A stretch of 64,000 nucleotides of DNA, taken from Filosporella fistucella. Taxonomy: Eukaryota > Ascomycota > Leotiomycetes > Helotiales. Position 1 is the first letter of the stretch. Every line of letters begins with the position of its first letter. The notes below the pieces were generated by a model. It did no database searches. It saw only the letters and a list, made by a program, of their open reading frames with translations, and was not told where the DNA came from. The DNA lies in assembly GCA_030077755.1 (NCBI GenBank), contig JAQJZZ010000019.1:1066501-1130500 (forward strand), in the 5' to 3' direction. Positions 46,663 to 57,107 of this stretch are shown here, piece by piece. Both the position numbers and the translations under genes were made by a program.

Positions 46663-47883
46663 TCAGAGGACCCAAGAAGCTCTGTTGGAGAAAGAGCCAC
46701 GCGAGTTTCTTTGGTTGTCGATCTTGATAGAAGTAACGGACCACCTATGTCTGTTCCATAGTGGAAGATATATCACTAGCGATCCTTCACGTGCATAGTT
46801 GATGTCCTCCAAGGCTTTGCGGAATTGTTGGTCGAAGTTTCTCAGACTAAAGGCATTCAGGTGGAGATTCAACCAGTCGATATCGCTTTGTAATACAACA
46901 CCGAATCGCCAATGCTCAAGTCCCATTAACTGTTGAATGTCCCGAGCATGGTTGGTGATTGTGATTGCATTAAAGCCCGACCAAAGCGCAAGTCTTGCGT
47001 ACTCGCGAGACGAAGCCATAGTGAGGTGGAGATTTTTTAGCCTGGGAATCATCTTCAGGAACTGGAATATTTTGGGGTTGTCATCCCATATGTCCATCTC
47101 AATCGCGATGTTTTCAATCAGTGCCCATTCATCTGGTCGAAGAACCCTATTGATAGATCTCCAAAAGGGTACACCTTTCATCAAGCTTACCATCTTGCGG
47201 CTGACATAGAAGACATCCTGCTTGTAGTTGAACAAAATAGGCGCCTTCAAGTTGTAGGAAGGTGGGTTCTCCCCGACGAGCAAGGAGCCGTCATTGCCAC
47301 GCAAGCGTGAGTATCTAAGCATACCATGTGCGCGGGCTTCGCGATTCACTGCGAGGAATGCGGGATCAGGGTTTCTTCGGATGAGGGTATTGGTATGGGA
47401 CCATGGACTGACTATTGGGTCGTAAGGGCAGTAGAGCTGTAGCTCGACAACTTGGATAGTCCTATCTGCTATCATGCCCCAGATATATTGTCTCAGCTCT
47501 ATTGGTAGTTGAGGGAAGAGCGTGAATGTTCCATAATCGTCTTGAACAATATCATCAACATCGGCCACTGGAATCTGCGCATTGCTAACTTCGAGAGGTG
47601 CAATATCCTCTTGTTCCACGATCTTAGAGTCCACCAACTCGAGATCGGAGTCCACATCAACCTGAACGGCTATAGAGACTGGACGCGGTCTGCTCCGAAG
47701 CTTGATGTGTGTGACAGTATGAAAAGTGCTGTTTTTGCGGTTAGCTTGTGGAGAGATCCTGGGACTGCTCCACGAGACTTACGATTTGAGACATGTGCCT
47801 TTCTTCTTCACCTGTCGTATAACATCTTGCCGAACAAGATTGACAACCGCGCCTCGTACCTTGGCCTTCCGAAGGATATCCAT
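46663..47883 (-). CDS. 2EXR domain protein
   Basis: A member of a large family of fungal proteins named for a paired EXR-like motif; biochemical role unknown. Two exons, complement of 47783-47883 and 46663-47728, 388 aa. The 54-bp intron has a GTAAGT donor and GCTAACC branch. The domain opens with FTLFPQLPIELRQYIWGM near residue 102 and continues through VVELQL, PAFLAVNREARAHGM and DVFYVSRK, as usual for 2EXR proteins. The N-terminal exon is basic (VRQVKKKG-like, here VIRQVKKKG). No membrane segment or catalytic motif is seen. Confidence 0.87.
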
Positions 47884-48400
47884 TGCGATTATCAACACGC
47901 AGGCGACACACTTGTTAGCCACCTCAGATATCTGACTCGAGTGGAAGGAGATGTAAAATCAGGAGGGTCGATGAGGAGGAAGGAAAAGGGTTAATCAGCT
48001 TTGCCGGGTAGCAAATAGCTGATTGTCACCTGTTGCATGCGCATGCGCATGTGCAATCAAACACTTGGAATTGTTAAAATAGTACAAAATTTAAAAGTAG
48101 TCAATCGAACTCCTCAATCATATATCTTCAGCCTCGCGAGGCTGCCAGAGCCGGACCCCGAAGATAATCCGGGGTAGCGCTAATCTGCCAAGCAATGTCA
48201 TTCGCCATATTAATTCCCCCAACTCTACGAGTCAGCATATAGGCCCAACCCATCATGTCGAGCAATAGAATTGTCCCTCTAAGTTCAAGACGGCTAGTTC
48301 TAAAGTGATTTGTCGACCGTTATCCTGCCAATCTTATGCCCTGGAGTCGCTGAGTCGCTGAGTCTTCAATGCTCTTGCATTCCGCGAGATAGACCTGACA
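47884..48400. promoter_or_regulatory. Divergent spacer with alternating purine-pyrimidine tract
   Basis: 517 bp between the 2EXR gene and the next plus-strand gene. A 22-nt perfectly alternating purine-pyrimidine run at 48034-48055 contains the 12-bp palindrome GCATGCGCATGC. Otherwise unremarkable. Confidence 0.45.
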
Positions 48401-49753
48401 ATGGCACCTCCGCTCCTCGAGGATCCTCGAATCCGGCAGACGTGGAACCAGATCTCACAGAACGCTGAGTCGGCGACAGAAACTGCAGCGGCAGGCATAT
48501 GGACCTTTCAGCATACATATATCAATCCTTGCTTTTCATCAATTGCGTCTGGCTTTGAGCAGTGTACCGGACAATGTTTCCCAAACCGAGAAGATCGTGC
48601 TCGAAGACTAAGAGAGAGGGGCAGAACTAGAGGACGTGCCGAGTTGAGCTTCGATTTCTATGATGATTGGGATGAGGACGATCATGGAGGGAGTAGGGGA
48701 TTACTGGGTGGCTGGGGCAACGATGAACTGGATCGACTTTTAGCTGGTAGTGGATCGCATAGCGGGCCTAGTGATGGTATTGATCAAGCTCCAAGAAGGA
48801 AGAGAGGAATGAGTTATGGGACCAGGGGTCGACGCAAGAGTCTCGATCCAGATCCAACGGTCATACCGAGTACAAGCGCGTTGGGATTCCTGGGACGACT
48901 ACCGTTCAAACTCGGAGGGACATTAAGATATAAGCCGAGCGCGGCTGACCTGCAAGATCATCCCGGAGCGATACGATCTGAATACCTGGAGGAAGAAGAA
49001 GAAGGGGAACCTTTGATATCAGATGAACACAGCGAGGATGATCACAGGACAGCGAAAGGGCACACAAGAAACCGAAGCTCTACTGCAAGCTCAGGAGAGA
49101 CTTCTGACTCCTTCAGATCGCGCGGTGACTTGTTCCCAAGTGATGGCGAAGATGATGCAGTCCCACTGAGCGATGAGTTTGCTATGGTCTTGGAGAGGAG
49201 AATGACGAATACAGGCACCGATGACAAAAGCAGCGGGAAAACCAGGAGCAGCAAGGGAAAGCGCCCTTCAGGTTCAAGAACCGTATCAAGGACAATGTCT
49301 AGGACAACCCAATCTTCACAATCGAAACCGCAGGATGGCCAACGTGCAAGCTCAACTTCATTGCCACCAACCTCGGACGTCTTGAGCCCTGGGGTAGTTG
49401 AGACTCCATCATTAGCCGATTTACAACGGGAGGAGGAGAGAATACGGCACGAAGAGGAGGTTGAAGTTGAGAGGAAACGAGAAGCCGCTGCGAGGCTAGC
49501 CGTTGAGCGTGGGCTCCATGCAAGGGAGACAGTTGTAGAGACCAAAACAGAACCGCCAGGTGTAGAAAACCTGCCGGTGCCAATTTCGGCTGCAGCTGCA
49601 CCCGCAATCGAGAGAGTAGTCGAATCTACTCCACATGTTGAGAATACAGCCGTGACCTCAGCGCCGGAGCCTGATCCTTCGCCTTCGGAGCTTGGAAGAA
49701 CAGTGGCACAACCAGAGGAATTTGTCCCTGCGAGGTTACCTCATTTCAACTAA
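48401..49753 (+). CDS. Conserved-looking fungal protein of unknown function
   Basis: Single exon, 450 aa; I do not recognise the family. Residues 1-60 look structured, with WNQISQNAESATETAAAG and a Cys-containing stretch (NPCFSSIASGFEQCTGQCF), followed by an Arg-rich segment and an acidic patch (FDFYDDWDEDD). A later block LGFLGRLPFKLGGTLRYKPS precedes EEEEEGEPLISD. The rest is Ser/Glu-rich disorder with a charged helix around REEERIRHEEEVEVERKRE. The Cys cluster next to basic residues could be lipidated, which is a guess. The start fits, with an ATG soon after a pyrimidine-rich leader. Confidence 0.8.
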   Translation: MAPPLLEDPRIRQTWNQISQNAESATETAAAGIWTFQHTYINPCFSSIASGFEQCTGQCFPNREDRARRLRERGRTRGRAELSFDFYDDWDEDDHGGSRGLLGGWGNDELDRLLAGSGSHSGPSDGIDQAPRRKRGMSYGTRGRRKSLDPDPTVIPSTSALGFLGRLPFKLGGTLRYKPSAADLQDHPGAIRSEYLEEEEEGEPLISDEHSEDDHRTAKGHTRNRSSTASSGETSDSFRSRGDLFPSDGEDDAVPLSDEFAMVLERRMTNTGTDDKSSGKTRSSKGKRPSGSRTVSRTMSRTTQSSQSKPQDGQRASSTSLPPTSDVLSPGVVETPSLADLQREEERIRHEEEVEVERKREAAARLAVERGLHARETVVETKTEPPGVENLPVPISAAAAPAIERVVESTPHVENTAVTSAPEPDPSPSELGRTVAQPEEFVPARLPHFN

Positions 49754-50126
49754 TGTATATTAGCTCAGTTCGATTTTATGTATATGCCTTCAAGAGACTG
49801 AAGCTATTGAGATTATGACAGGGTGGTAGATGAGTGGCGTTATAGCATCCGAAGCGCTCGATGCTAGGAGTTTGGGAGCGATTTTGTAGATATGGAAGCT
49901 TTGAGTTGTTCTGAATTGATTTCTATTTCAAAGGTATTGACTCGAAAACTTCAGCCACGCCTGTACTATTATATAGCAATCACAAGATATGGACCTTCCA
50001 ATTGCCTCTCTCCGGTTTCTTTGGGCGAACAATCCTACTTCAGATCATTTTACAACTAGATAGCTAGCCAAAGTGAGGTGGGCGAAGGTTCTTGATGGAG
50101 AATATATTCGTTACATATGTACTAGC
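49754..50126. other. Convergent 3' spacer
   Basis: 373 bp; no gene seen. Confidence 0.6.
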
Positions 50127-51179
50127 TCAGAGCTTACTCTTACCTCCCAGGAATGTCTGGCTTTGCTTCAGCATTTCGACCGCCTCTCCAACCATCTCAT
50201 CAACGATTGCTTTCGCTGGCTTAATTTCCTTGATTACACCCGCGACGACTCCCATCAGATGAGGGATGTCAACATCGTTACCTGCCTCCATATCGAATTC
50301 AATCGGAACGACGCCCTTTTCTGTTAACTTTTTGATTTCTTCTGGCTGTGCCTCCCACTTATCGACCCACTCATTCCTTCTTACTCTCAGCGGCCTTCCA
50401 CTGACAACCAATGTTCTCAACGTATCCTCAAATGTAGCACTGACTACGCTCTCTTTATGGGCTTGACTGCAACCGGCTTCTGTGCTGGCTACAAATCTTG
50501 TCCCTACCCAAACACCACATGCACCTTGCATCAAACTGCTTGCCAAACTTCTCCCATTATAGATACCGCCAGCGGCAACAACCAAGGCTGTTTGGCCACC
50601 TAGAAGCTTCGGTCTGTACTGCCTCGCAACGTCAACCACAGAAGGAATCAGTATTGAGTTGGGAATGTCGCCTGTGTGTCCGCCTCCCTCCCCTCCTTGC
50701 GCGCATACGATGTCTACACCAGCATCCAAGGCCTTCTTGGCGTGCTTTGGGTGTCCAACCATATTCATGATCAAGATGCCAGCATCATGTAGTCTCTTTA
50801 CAACGTGGGGAGGTGGGATGCCGACTGCACTGATGAACAACTTTGCACCCTCCTCAATGGTGACAGTGATCAAATCATCCAGTTGCCCATGAGTGTAATC
50901 GTGATTGGTTTTCCTAGCTCCTTCGCCAACCTTAGGGAGAGCCAGATCTACACCAAAGGAAAGCGAAGGAGATGCAAGATTTGCCTTCAGTTCGTGGATG
51001 ATTTCGCGGAGTTGTTTGGGCGTGTAGCCTAGTCCTCCAATGCACCCAAGTCCGCCAGCGTTTGATACTGCGGCAGCAAGGGGGCCGCCACTAGTTCGTG
51101 CCATTCCTGCTAGCAAGATAGGGTGCTGGATGTTGAGGAGGGTCGTTAAAGGCGTCGTTATGGGGCCTTGGGGTGCCAT
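50127..51179 (-). CDS. Nitronate monooxygenase-like FMN enzyme (copy 2)
   Basis: Single exon, 350 aa. Same FMN TIM-barrel family as the gene at 27225-28283 but a different subgroup. The visible motifs are ILLAGMARTSGGPLAAAVSN, GGLGCIGGLGY, CAQGGEGGGHTGDIP with the active-site His, and VVAAGGIYNGRSLASSLMQ followed by GTRFVASTEA. The family oxidises nitronates; close relatives are often annotated 2-nitropropane dioxygenase. Nothing around it suggests a nitro-compound cluster. Confidence 0.92.
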   Translation of the reverse strand: MAPQGPITTPLTTLLNIQHPILLAGMARTSGGPLAAAVSNAGGLGCIGGLGYTPKQLREIIHELKANLASPSLSFGVDLALPKVGEGARKTNHDYTHGQLDDLITVTIEEGAKLFISAVGIPPPHVVKRLHDAGILIMNMVGHPKHAKKALDAGVDIVCAQGGEGGGHTGDIPNSILIPSVVDVARQYRPKLLGGQTALVVAAGGIYNGRSLASSLMQGACGVWVGTRFVASTEAGCSQAHKESVVSATFEDTLRTLVVSGRPLRVRRNEWVDKWEAQPEEIKKLTEKGVVPIEFDMEAGNDVDIPHLMGVVAGVIKEIKPAKAIVDEMVGEAVEMLKQSQTFLGGKSKL

Positions 51180-53130
51180 CGTTACGCTTTGAGATTTTTT
51201 GTCTGGTATAAAGGTTCAAGGTGATTTCAAAGAATATTCTTTTCTTACTCGAAAGATTTTGGAAGAAAACATAGTAGGTATGAGCGATGCAAGCTTACTT
51301 ATTAGGGGATCAAGAAATCTGGGGTTGAGTTTGGGGTAAAGTTTGCGGAGAGCCGAGGCATCGGCTAGACAATGCGAATCAGCGCCCCTACCTAAAACAG
51401 CACAATAACCCCCCCGTTTTGTAGGACATAAAACGCCATGAGATCTCTTTTTCTTGCATGTGGAACGCAGGTACCGACGAGAGCTTACAAAATTTCGATA
51501 TCAATTACTGCAATTGTATCGAATCAATAGAAAAGATTGGGCTACGCCAGCACATTGTTATGGCTTGCGATCAATCATAGAATCAGGTTCTCAAAACACC
51601 CGGAATTCCACTAATCGGGCGTTCTGATTCTACAACCACTCAAGACGAAAGCGTTGCCGTTCTCATGTGTGCGCTATCTTGCTAGAATACTCTGCTATTT
51701 TTGTTTGAACATTTAAATCGATTTATAATTTCTTGCGCTTGAATGCTACCATTCCGGTATTTTATTTTTTTTGAAGTTTGGCAGTTGCCTTCATCAGCCA
51801 TATTCCAGCAACAGAACGATATCATCCTCCACTTCGAGAAACAAGGATTGGTACTGCTTCCGGCCTCAGAGTCTGAGTTGATCTCTATAAATAGACGTCA
51901 CTTCTCGCAATTGCCGGCATGAACTCTGCGTACCAAGTGGCATATCCAAGGCTGTTCATTCGATTTCGCGGACTATATATTGCCTCAAACCAGGCCATAC
52001 CAGAAATTCACCCGTCCCTCTTGAGCCTTTACCTACCTTCCACTGCAATTTAGACGTATTCTCATTGAATTTGTCATTTCAATGAGCTTTAGCTGAGTCA
52101 GGTTCGCCGAATTTGCAACCTGACATTGGTTAAAATACAAACAGCAAAATCTAGTCTATTGGCGTGTCTAGAGTGGCTAATTGCAAGAACAGTGTTGTGG
52201 ATTTGGCTCTCTGTCTCCTCAAAGTACAATTTTTGACTACTCCTTTTGTTGTGTTGATCTTTAAGGGTTGTGAAAGTAAACAAGAGGCTCACGAAAATCC
52301 CAGCCTTCCAATGTTACCTAAGCTGAGGTGCAATCCAACATCCCACGCTTCAGTAAGTTCGCTATAAGCATTGTCTCAGTACACCATATCATTTGGTGAT
52401 AACAGACTGGCACCAACCAGGGTGATATCTGCTCCGTGAAAGTTCGACAGTTAAGATATATCTGTCGGATTCTCAAGCAGTAGAAAATGCTACATCTTTG
52501 AGCTTTTGGATGCTTATCAGGGAGAGATTTTGTGGGAGCTTTTGTGCTTGAGAAGGGCAGCTGAAAAGGAACAGAATTGCTCAACCTACGACATTGTTAC
52601 TTCATCCCCTGTGATGCGTTAAGCTACTCACCTACCTATTGCAAAACACGCGAGGCACAGTGAAATTATTGTGAGAATGCTTACACTGGAAGTATCTGCT
52701 GGGTCAAGGAATATTAGATTGAAAGTATGTATCTATCTAGGCAGGCAGCACTCTTGATGCTTGTACCTCAGTAGACATCAAAATATGCCAATTCCATGTT
52801 GATACCATAGATTGCACGAATTCAAGACCCTGAGCTCTACCTGAGAGAATGTTCTAGCTTCATACTTCTCGAAGATTTGGAACTTGGAGAGCTACACCAT
52901 GTACGTAGGTATTGAGAGAAATAATCTCAACTTATTGTTCTTGAAGTTTCCGAAGTTCAAGGGAATACAGCAAGTCCAGAAGGAACATTGACGTTTTGAT
53001 CAGCGTTTCGTCTCCAAGCCATTATTTAGTCCCCTCCTCCCAACCTCAACATGAACTACGGTACAGGACATTGATTACGAATTCCCGGGTGTCAACAGTC
53101 CTTAGCACCACAATACAGGATCCTTTCGTG
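51180..53130. other. Gene-poor interval of about 2 kb
   Basis: Includes the NMO copy 2 promoter. A good TATAAATA box lies at 51886-51893 with GACGTCA next to it, followed by a 44-codon ORF at 51919-52053 that has no domain. Frequent stops elsewhere; no supportable gene. Confidence 0.5.
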
Positions 53131-53536
53131 ATGGTCAATCAAAATTCGAAAGGTGTATACCATCTTACATTGGAAGATCTTGTGCAAAAAGACCGAGAGC
53201 AGCCATCGACATCGTTTTCGATGCTGATCTTTGGAGCTGAAACATCATTACTCTTTGAACGTACTCCCCTTCAGTGTATTGTCTCGTGAACGAAAGGTAT
53301 TCTGAGAACCATAACGCCATAGTTTGATCGCGAATATGGCTAAAAGGTTCTGGAAGAGGCTCTGTGCAAATAAAGTTGGCGCCAGTCGATCATCACCACC
53401 TACAGGCCAAGGACGTACAAGCTTTGACAAGCTTTTTGGAGTAGTTCCCAAATTATCGGAAATATTGAAGCGGATCCAATCAATTAAGGGCACTGAAGTG
53501 CGGAGGACCGGAGATGCTTCAGTGGCTTCGTTCTAA
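53131..53536 (+). CDS. Doubtful small gene, unknown product
   Basis: Exons 53131-53273 and 53323-53536 would code 118 aa, joined by a 49-bp intron with a GTGTAT donor and a CCATAAC branch. The second exon reads MAKRFWKRLCANKVGAS and LFGVVPKLSEILKRIQSIKG, a basic helical composition. No signal peptide or known domain, and the ATG is chosen only as the first in frame after a long open leader. It could be chance. Confidence 0.28.
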
Positions 53537-53731
53537 ACATCCCAGCTTTAGAAGAGAGACGTAGATGGCTTAGCCTACAGCCGCTGAATGCACCTTTCGT
53601 CTTTTGACTGCATCTCAAGTCAATGATTAAGAGTCTTGAGAGGAGACCCTGATGATGCAAGACATGCAAGACATGCCTCGACGTAAATAACGGGCACCGC
53701 TAACTCAACCAACGGATGCCGGTTTCCGTAC

Positions 53732-53994
53732 CTGAATCTTGTTGAGAAGCTGGGTCGCAGTCGCTTTATCTCTGCTGAAGCGGTCTAAGAAGAGCTTCCA
53801 CAACATTCTGTCCCTCATAGCCCCAATGGTCTGGACATAATGATCGTCCCTTCTGATATTAGCCATCTCCCGCTGGATCAGCATTCCCTACCTTTAGAGT
53901 AAAGCGACGCAGTTTCCAGATAACGTAACTTACAGTTAGCATCCACCAATGACCGAATTATGCAGAAGAAGTTTGAAGACTTATGTCTGTTCAT
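53732..53994 (-). pseudogene. Coding-like remnant, two frames
   Basis: On the minus strand an ATG at 53994 opens NFFCIIRSLVDANCKLRY and runs on to YSKGREC before a stop. From 53884 a second frame reads MLIQREMANIRRDDHYVQ and DRMLWKLFLDRFSRDKAT, ending LLNKIQ at a good CAG/GTACGG donor (53731). The two parts read as one protein interrupted by a single-base shift near 53885. Both have protein-like composition, but I do not recognise the family and the 3' exon is uncertain. It sits just upstream of the Kex2-type repeat gene. Confidence 0.35.
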
Positions 53995-54102
53995 GGATGT
54001 TCATTTAGAGAATGAACTATGTAGAGTGACGATATGACGGAAATAGAGCCAGCTGTAAAGTCAAAGACAAGACATCTAGAAGCTCTCCTCTAGGTTATTT
54101 TC

Positions 54103-54110
54103 TATATATT
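54103..54110 (+). promoter_or_regulatory. TATA-like box before the repeat protein gene
   Basis: TATATATT about 125 bp upstream of the ATG at 54235, followed by a C/A/T-rich leader. A sequence match only. Confidence 0.4.
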
Positions 54111-54234
54111 TCCCTATGGATGCCCAGTCGATGGATGCCATCTATCCACCATCAAGCCCTTCAATACCGCCAGACTTCATACAATCTCATCTATCTCAAA
54201 AACACCACCTTGCTCTCCAAGACATCCAGTCAGA

Positions 54235-55034
54235 ATGGTGCATCAGAACCTCGTTTTGAGCTTTGCTCTTCTCGTAGCCTCTTCAACCCACGTCTTTTCT
54301 GCTCCAATTCCCCAGGGAGCTGGTGCTGGAGCTGGCTGTGATGGTATGTACTTCAAAGCCCTCAAGATCTTCGATCTCTGATTCTTATAGCAATCCTGAC
54401 TGACGCCGATACTGGAAGCGGGTTAGCTGTGAAAGAAGCTGGACAGAACGCAGCATCCCTTCTCAAATCTGCCGGACTGAAACGTCAAGGAGCTGGATTC
54501 GGTGATGCTTGCAATGCTATCTTGACAGGCGGTGATACTGGCCCAGGTTTGGCTGTCAAGGAAGCTGGCCAAAATGCTGGTTCTCTATTGCAGTCAGCTG
54601 GCGCTAGGCGCCAACTTGATAAAGCTGGTGCTGGTACGGCAGCAATCATCTCTCTCGCAGACCCAGATCTCGCTGCATATCAGGAAGATCTTACCAACAA
54701 TATCGATGGTGACGGTACAAGTGACAGCGCGGTGATCGGTCAGCAACTTGGCGCTTTGGAGGCACAGGCTGGCGAAGGAGCAGGAAATCTGGTTCCATCC
54801 AAGCTTCCTGCAGCTGGGAAACGTCAGCTTGACAAGGCTGGCGCTGGAACTGCTGCTATCATCTCGTTAGCAAGCCCAGATGCTGCAGATTTTCAGGAAG
54901 GTTTGACCAACAACATTGATGGGGATGGCACGAGTGATAGTGCTGTGATTGGACAGCAGCTTGGTGCACTCGAGGCTCAAGCTGGCGAAGGAGCTGGCAA
55001 TCTTGTCCCTTCTAAAGTCCCAAAAACCACTTGA
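54235..55034 (+). CDS. Secreted modular repeat protein with Kex2-type dibasic sites
   Basis: Two exons, 54235-54343 and 54391-55034, 250 aa; intron 47 bp. A clear signal peptide (NLVLSFALLVASSTHVFSA) is followed by four modules that each begin with Gln. Modules A1 and A2 (42 residues each, from 54313 and 54486) share CxAILT, DTGxGLAVKEAGQNA and SLLxSAG. Modules B1 and B2 (71-residue period, from 54612 and 54825) share QLDKAGAGTAAIISLA, NNIDGDGTSDSAVIGQQ and EAQAGEGAGNLVPSK. Every internal boundary is a dibasic LKR, ARR or GKR just before the Gln, the pattern of Kex2-processed repeat proteins and of some ribosomally made peptide precursors. An N-terminal Gln after cleavage could cyclise to pyroglutamate. 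No homologous domain known to me; no DUF3328/UstY-like gene is in the window. Confidence 0.85.
54313..54611 (+). repeat. Duplicated 126-bp coding module (A1, A2)
   Basis: Two 42-codon modules beginning with Gln at 54313 and 54486, interrupted in the genome by the 47-bp intron inside A1. They share the core DTGxGLAVKEAGQNA and end in a dibasic pair. Confidence 0.8.
54612..55034 (+). repeat. Tandem 213-bp coding repeat, two copies
   Basis: Copy 1 starts at 54612 and copy 2 at 54825, exactly 213 bp apart; the proteins differ at few positions while third codon bases differ often, so the copies look old or selected. Copy 2 ends at the stop codon and lacks the terminal dibasic. Confidence 0.9.
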
Positions 55035-56724
55035 AGAAAGTGTGGTTGAGTACTCGCTTGGTATGATTGTGAGCAGCTTTTGAGAAGTTGAATGTCTTAT
55101 ATATGTGTTTTGTTTCTGTCATGTTCAGCAGCGAGCGGGGTGTTCTCTGGAAAGCTAGCAATGTTGTTCTTGATTTTGAACGGGCTTGAAATTGTAATAA
55201 GAAAAGCTCCGCCGCCAGTAATATAACTTAAATTACTCAATATCGAGATTTGTAGCATTCTTGGCGATTTGCTTCACCCATGAGCCAATGTATTGTACTT
55301 CTCCTTGTCGTCTGTTCTTGTCGTATTTAATGGGAAACTGTACTCATGTTGTACTGATTAGCGCCTTCAGCCGGTAAAGCAACGTAATGTGCAGTACATA
55401 CACTGCGCGAAAGAACGCCATCTCCAGGATAATGCCAAAGTAGAATCGCAGCATAAAAAATTTGGGGTTTCAGTGAGGGAATCGACAATCAACCGACCAA
55501 GGTAATGCCCGCACCAGTTAAAAGAGCTTTCTTCGCTAGGAATTTGCTAGAGTGAAGTTATATAATCGAATTCGGGGCTTTCGGAGATGGAATTAGTAAT
55601 CGGTGAATTAAGGCACTACTCACATTATACGAATAAGCCTCCCCATCTATAACAATAATAGAGGGAAGGTACATTAGGAAATTTAGGATTTTCGGAGGTG
55701 GAATACGTAGCACGACATTCTTCTTAGCCTGTTCGAATCATACGCGAAGCCTCTTACAAAATGAAAAAGGAAGAAGGACAAATCTAAAAGCGTTCATCAA
55801 CAACACACTAATTAGTTGAAGTCGCAGTCCTAATGGCTTCTAGTCTCTTTTGAAACGATTCTCTTGGCTATCTAGTATGAGACTTCTAATGGATGCAATT
55901 AAAGACATTGAAACAATGATGAAAATAGCACACTATTGATGCATATTGGAATGACGTTCAAGTTGGTCTCTGATGTACTGGCAACATAGTTCGAGAAGTA
56001 TGAGAGGAGCTATCTATGAAGGAGTAACCCCAAGAAGGTTGACTTGAACGCAATGTGATGCACACCATGAACAATGTTGCGTTGTTTCCAAACATGCTTA
56101 CGCTACAAGATGGGCTTAAGTCTGTGAGATATGCTCTTAAAGTACGGCCATAAAGCAGGTGAGAAATTCCACATCCAGGCCAAGGATAAATCTACGCCAG
56201 AACGAGTACAGAAAAGGTGAAATGTCGACTGTGCGGTAAACCTAAAATATGCATCCTAAAATCAAACATAAAGCATAGGCCAACTTTGGAAAAGTGTGCG
56301 CGGCGCAGACGAGTATCAAAATGAGATCCACAGCCAAAATCAAAGAGAGAGCAAACATAAGGTCGGGTTAGGAAATCTGAAGGCTCAACCTTGCTGCAGT
56401 TCAGTAAATGAAGAGCAAGCATTAAAGCGGGTTCAAAACAATCGATTTTAGAGTCTTCGCTGCCACCCTGAACAATCTTTCACTGGAGACCCCAGCAGAA
56501 TCAATCATTCTTTCCGCATCAGACGTTTTCTACGAGTCCCTCCCTGGACTATCCTGAATTTGTAGATATACAAGAGCCGTTGCCCCACAAAGAGGTCGTT
56601 TTGCTGAAGGTTGAGGTTTGATATATGCATTGGCTCCTTCGCTGATCTAACACATCGTACTCATACACATCCATCCCTTTCATGGTACACATATAACACC
56701 ATCTTAGCTAATTTGATCCACTTG
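55035..56724. other. Intergenic, 1.7 kb
   Basis: A/T-rich, stops in all frames, no domain-bearing frame. I see nothing supportable here. Confidence 0.55.
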
Positions 56725-57107
56725 TCAATGACTCAAATTGGCCCTGCCCTTCGATTTTCTCCTCTGCAATAACGCGCGTCCCTTCCTTGTTCTAAGCCGG
56801 CTCAAAAATCCATGTCGTCTCTTTCTAACAAAATGACTCGGACTGAATGTATTTCTTGGTCCGCATCGGATTTGAATTGATCCTAATGCTGGGTGTGTTG
56901 ATATCTTTGGGAGGAGATCGAGAGCTTCTCTCGTGGCGCCTGGATTTGTCAAGGATGGAGCTGGGATAGAAGGCCTGAAGGCGGCGCATGAAGGGAATAT
57001 GGAGGGTCTTGAGGGGCCGCGAAGGGATGTGAAGGTCCTGGGAATGTCAGCTCATCAGGGGGGTGGAAGTGAAAGAGTATATCTTACCTCGCGGCAGCTG
57101 GCTTCAT
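56725..57107 (-). CDS. Mitochondrial large-subunit ribosomal protein bL34m
   Basis: Two exons, complement of 57088-57107 and 56725-57037, 110 aa, with a 50-bp intron. The C-terminal 45 residues are the bL34 protein: NTFSPSHFVRKRRHGFLSRL and RTRKGRALLQRRKSKGR. The first 60 residues are Arg/Ser/Pro-rich without acidic residues (RTFTSLRGPSRPSIF), fitting a mitochondrial presequence. The first exon is 20 nt and starts at the only in-frame ATG. Yeast counterpart is Mrpl34. Confidence 0.94.

Noticed and set aside
47509..47994. 161-codon plus-strand ORF
   Set aside because: Antisense to the 2EXR gene and its first exon, which carry the conserved domain and good splice sites.
53657..53675. CAAGACATG doublet
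   Set aside because: Two copies of 9 bp are too little to call a repeat of interest.
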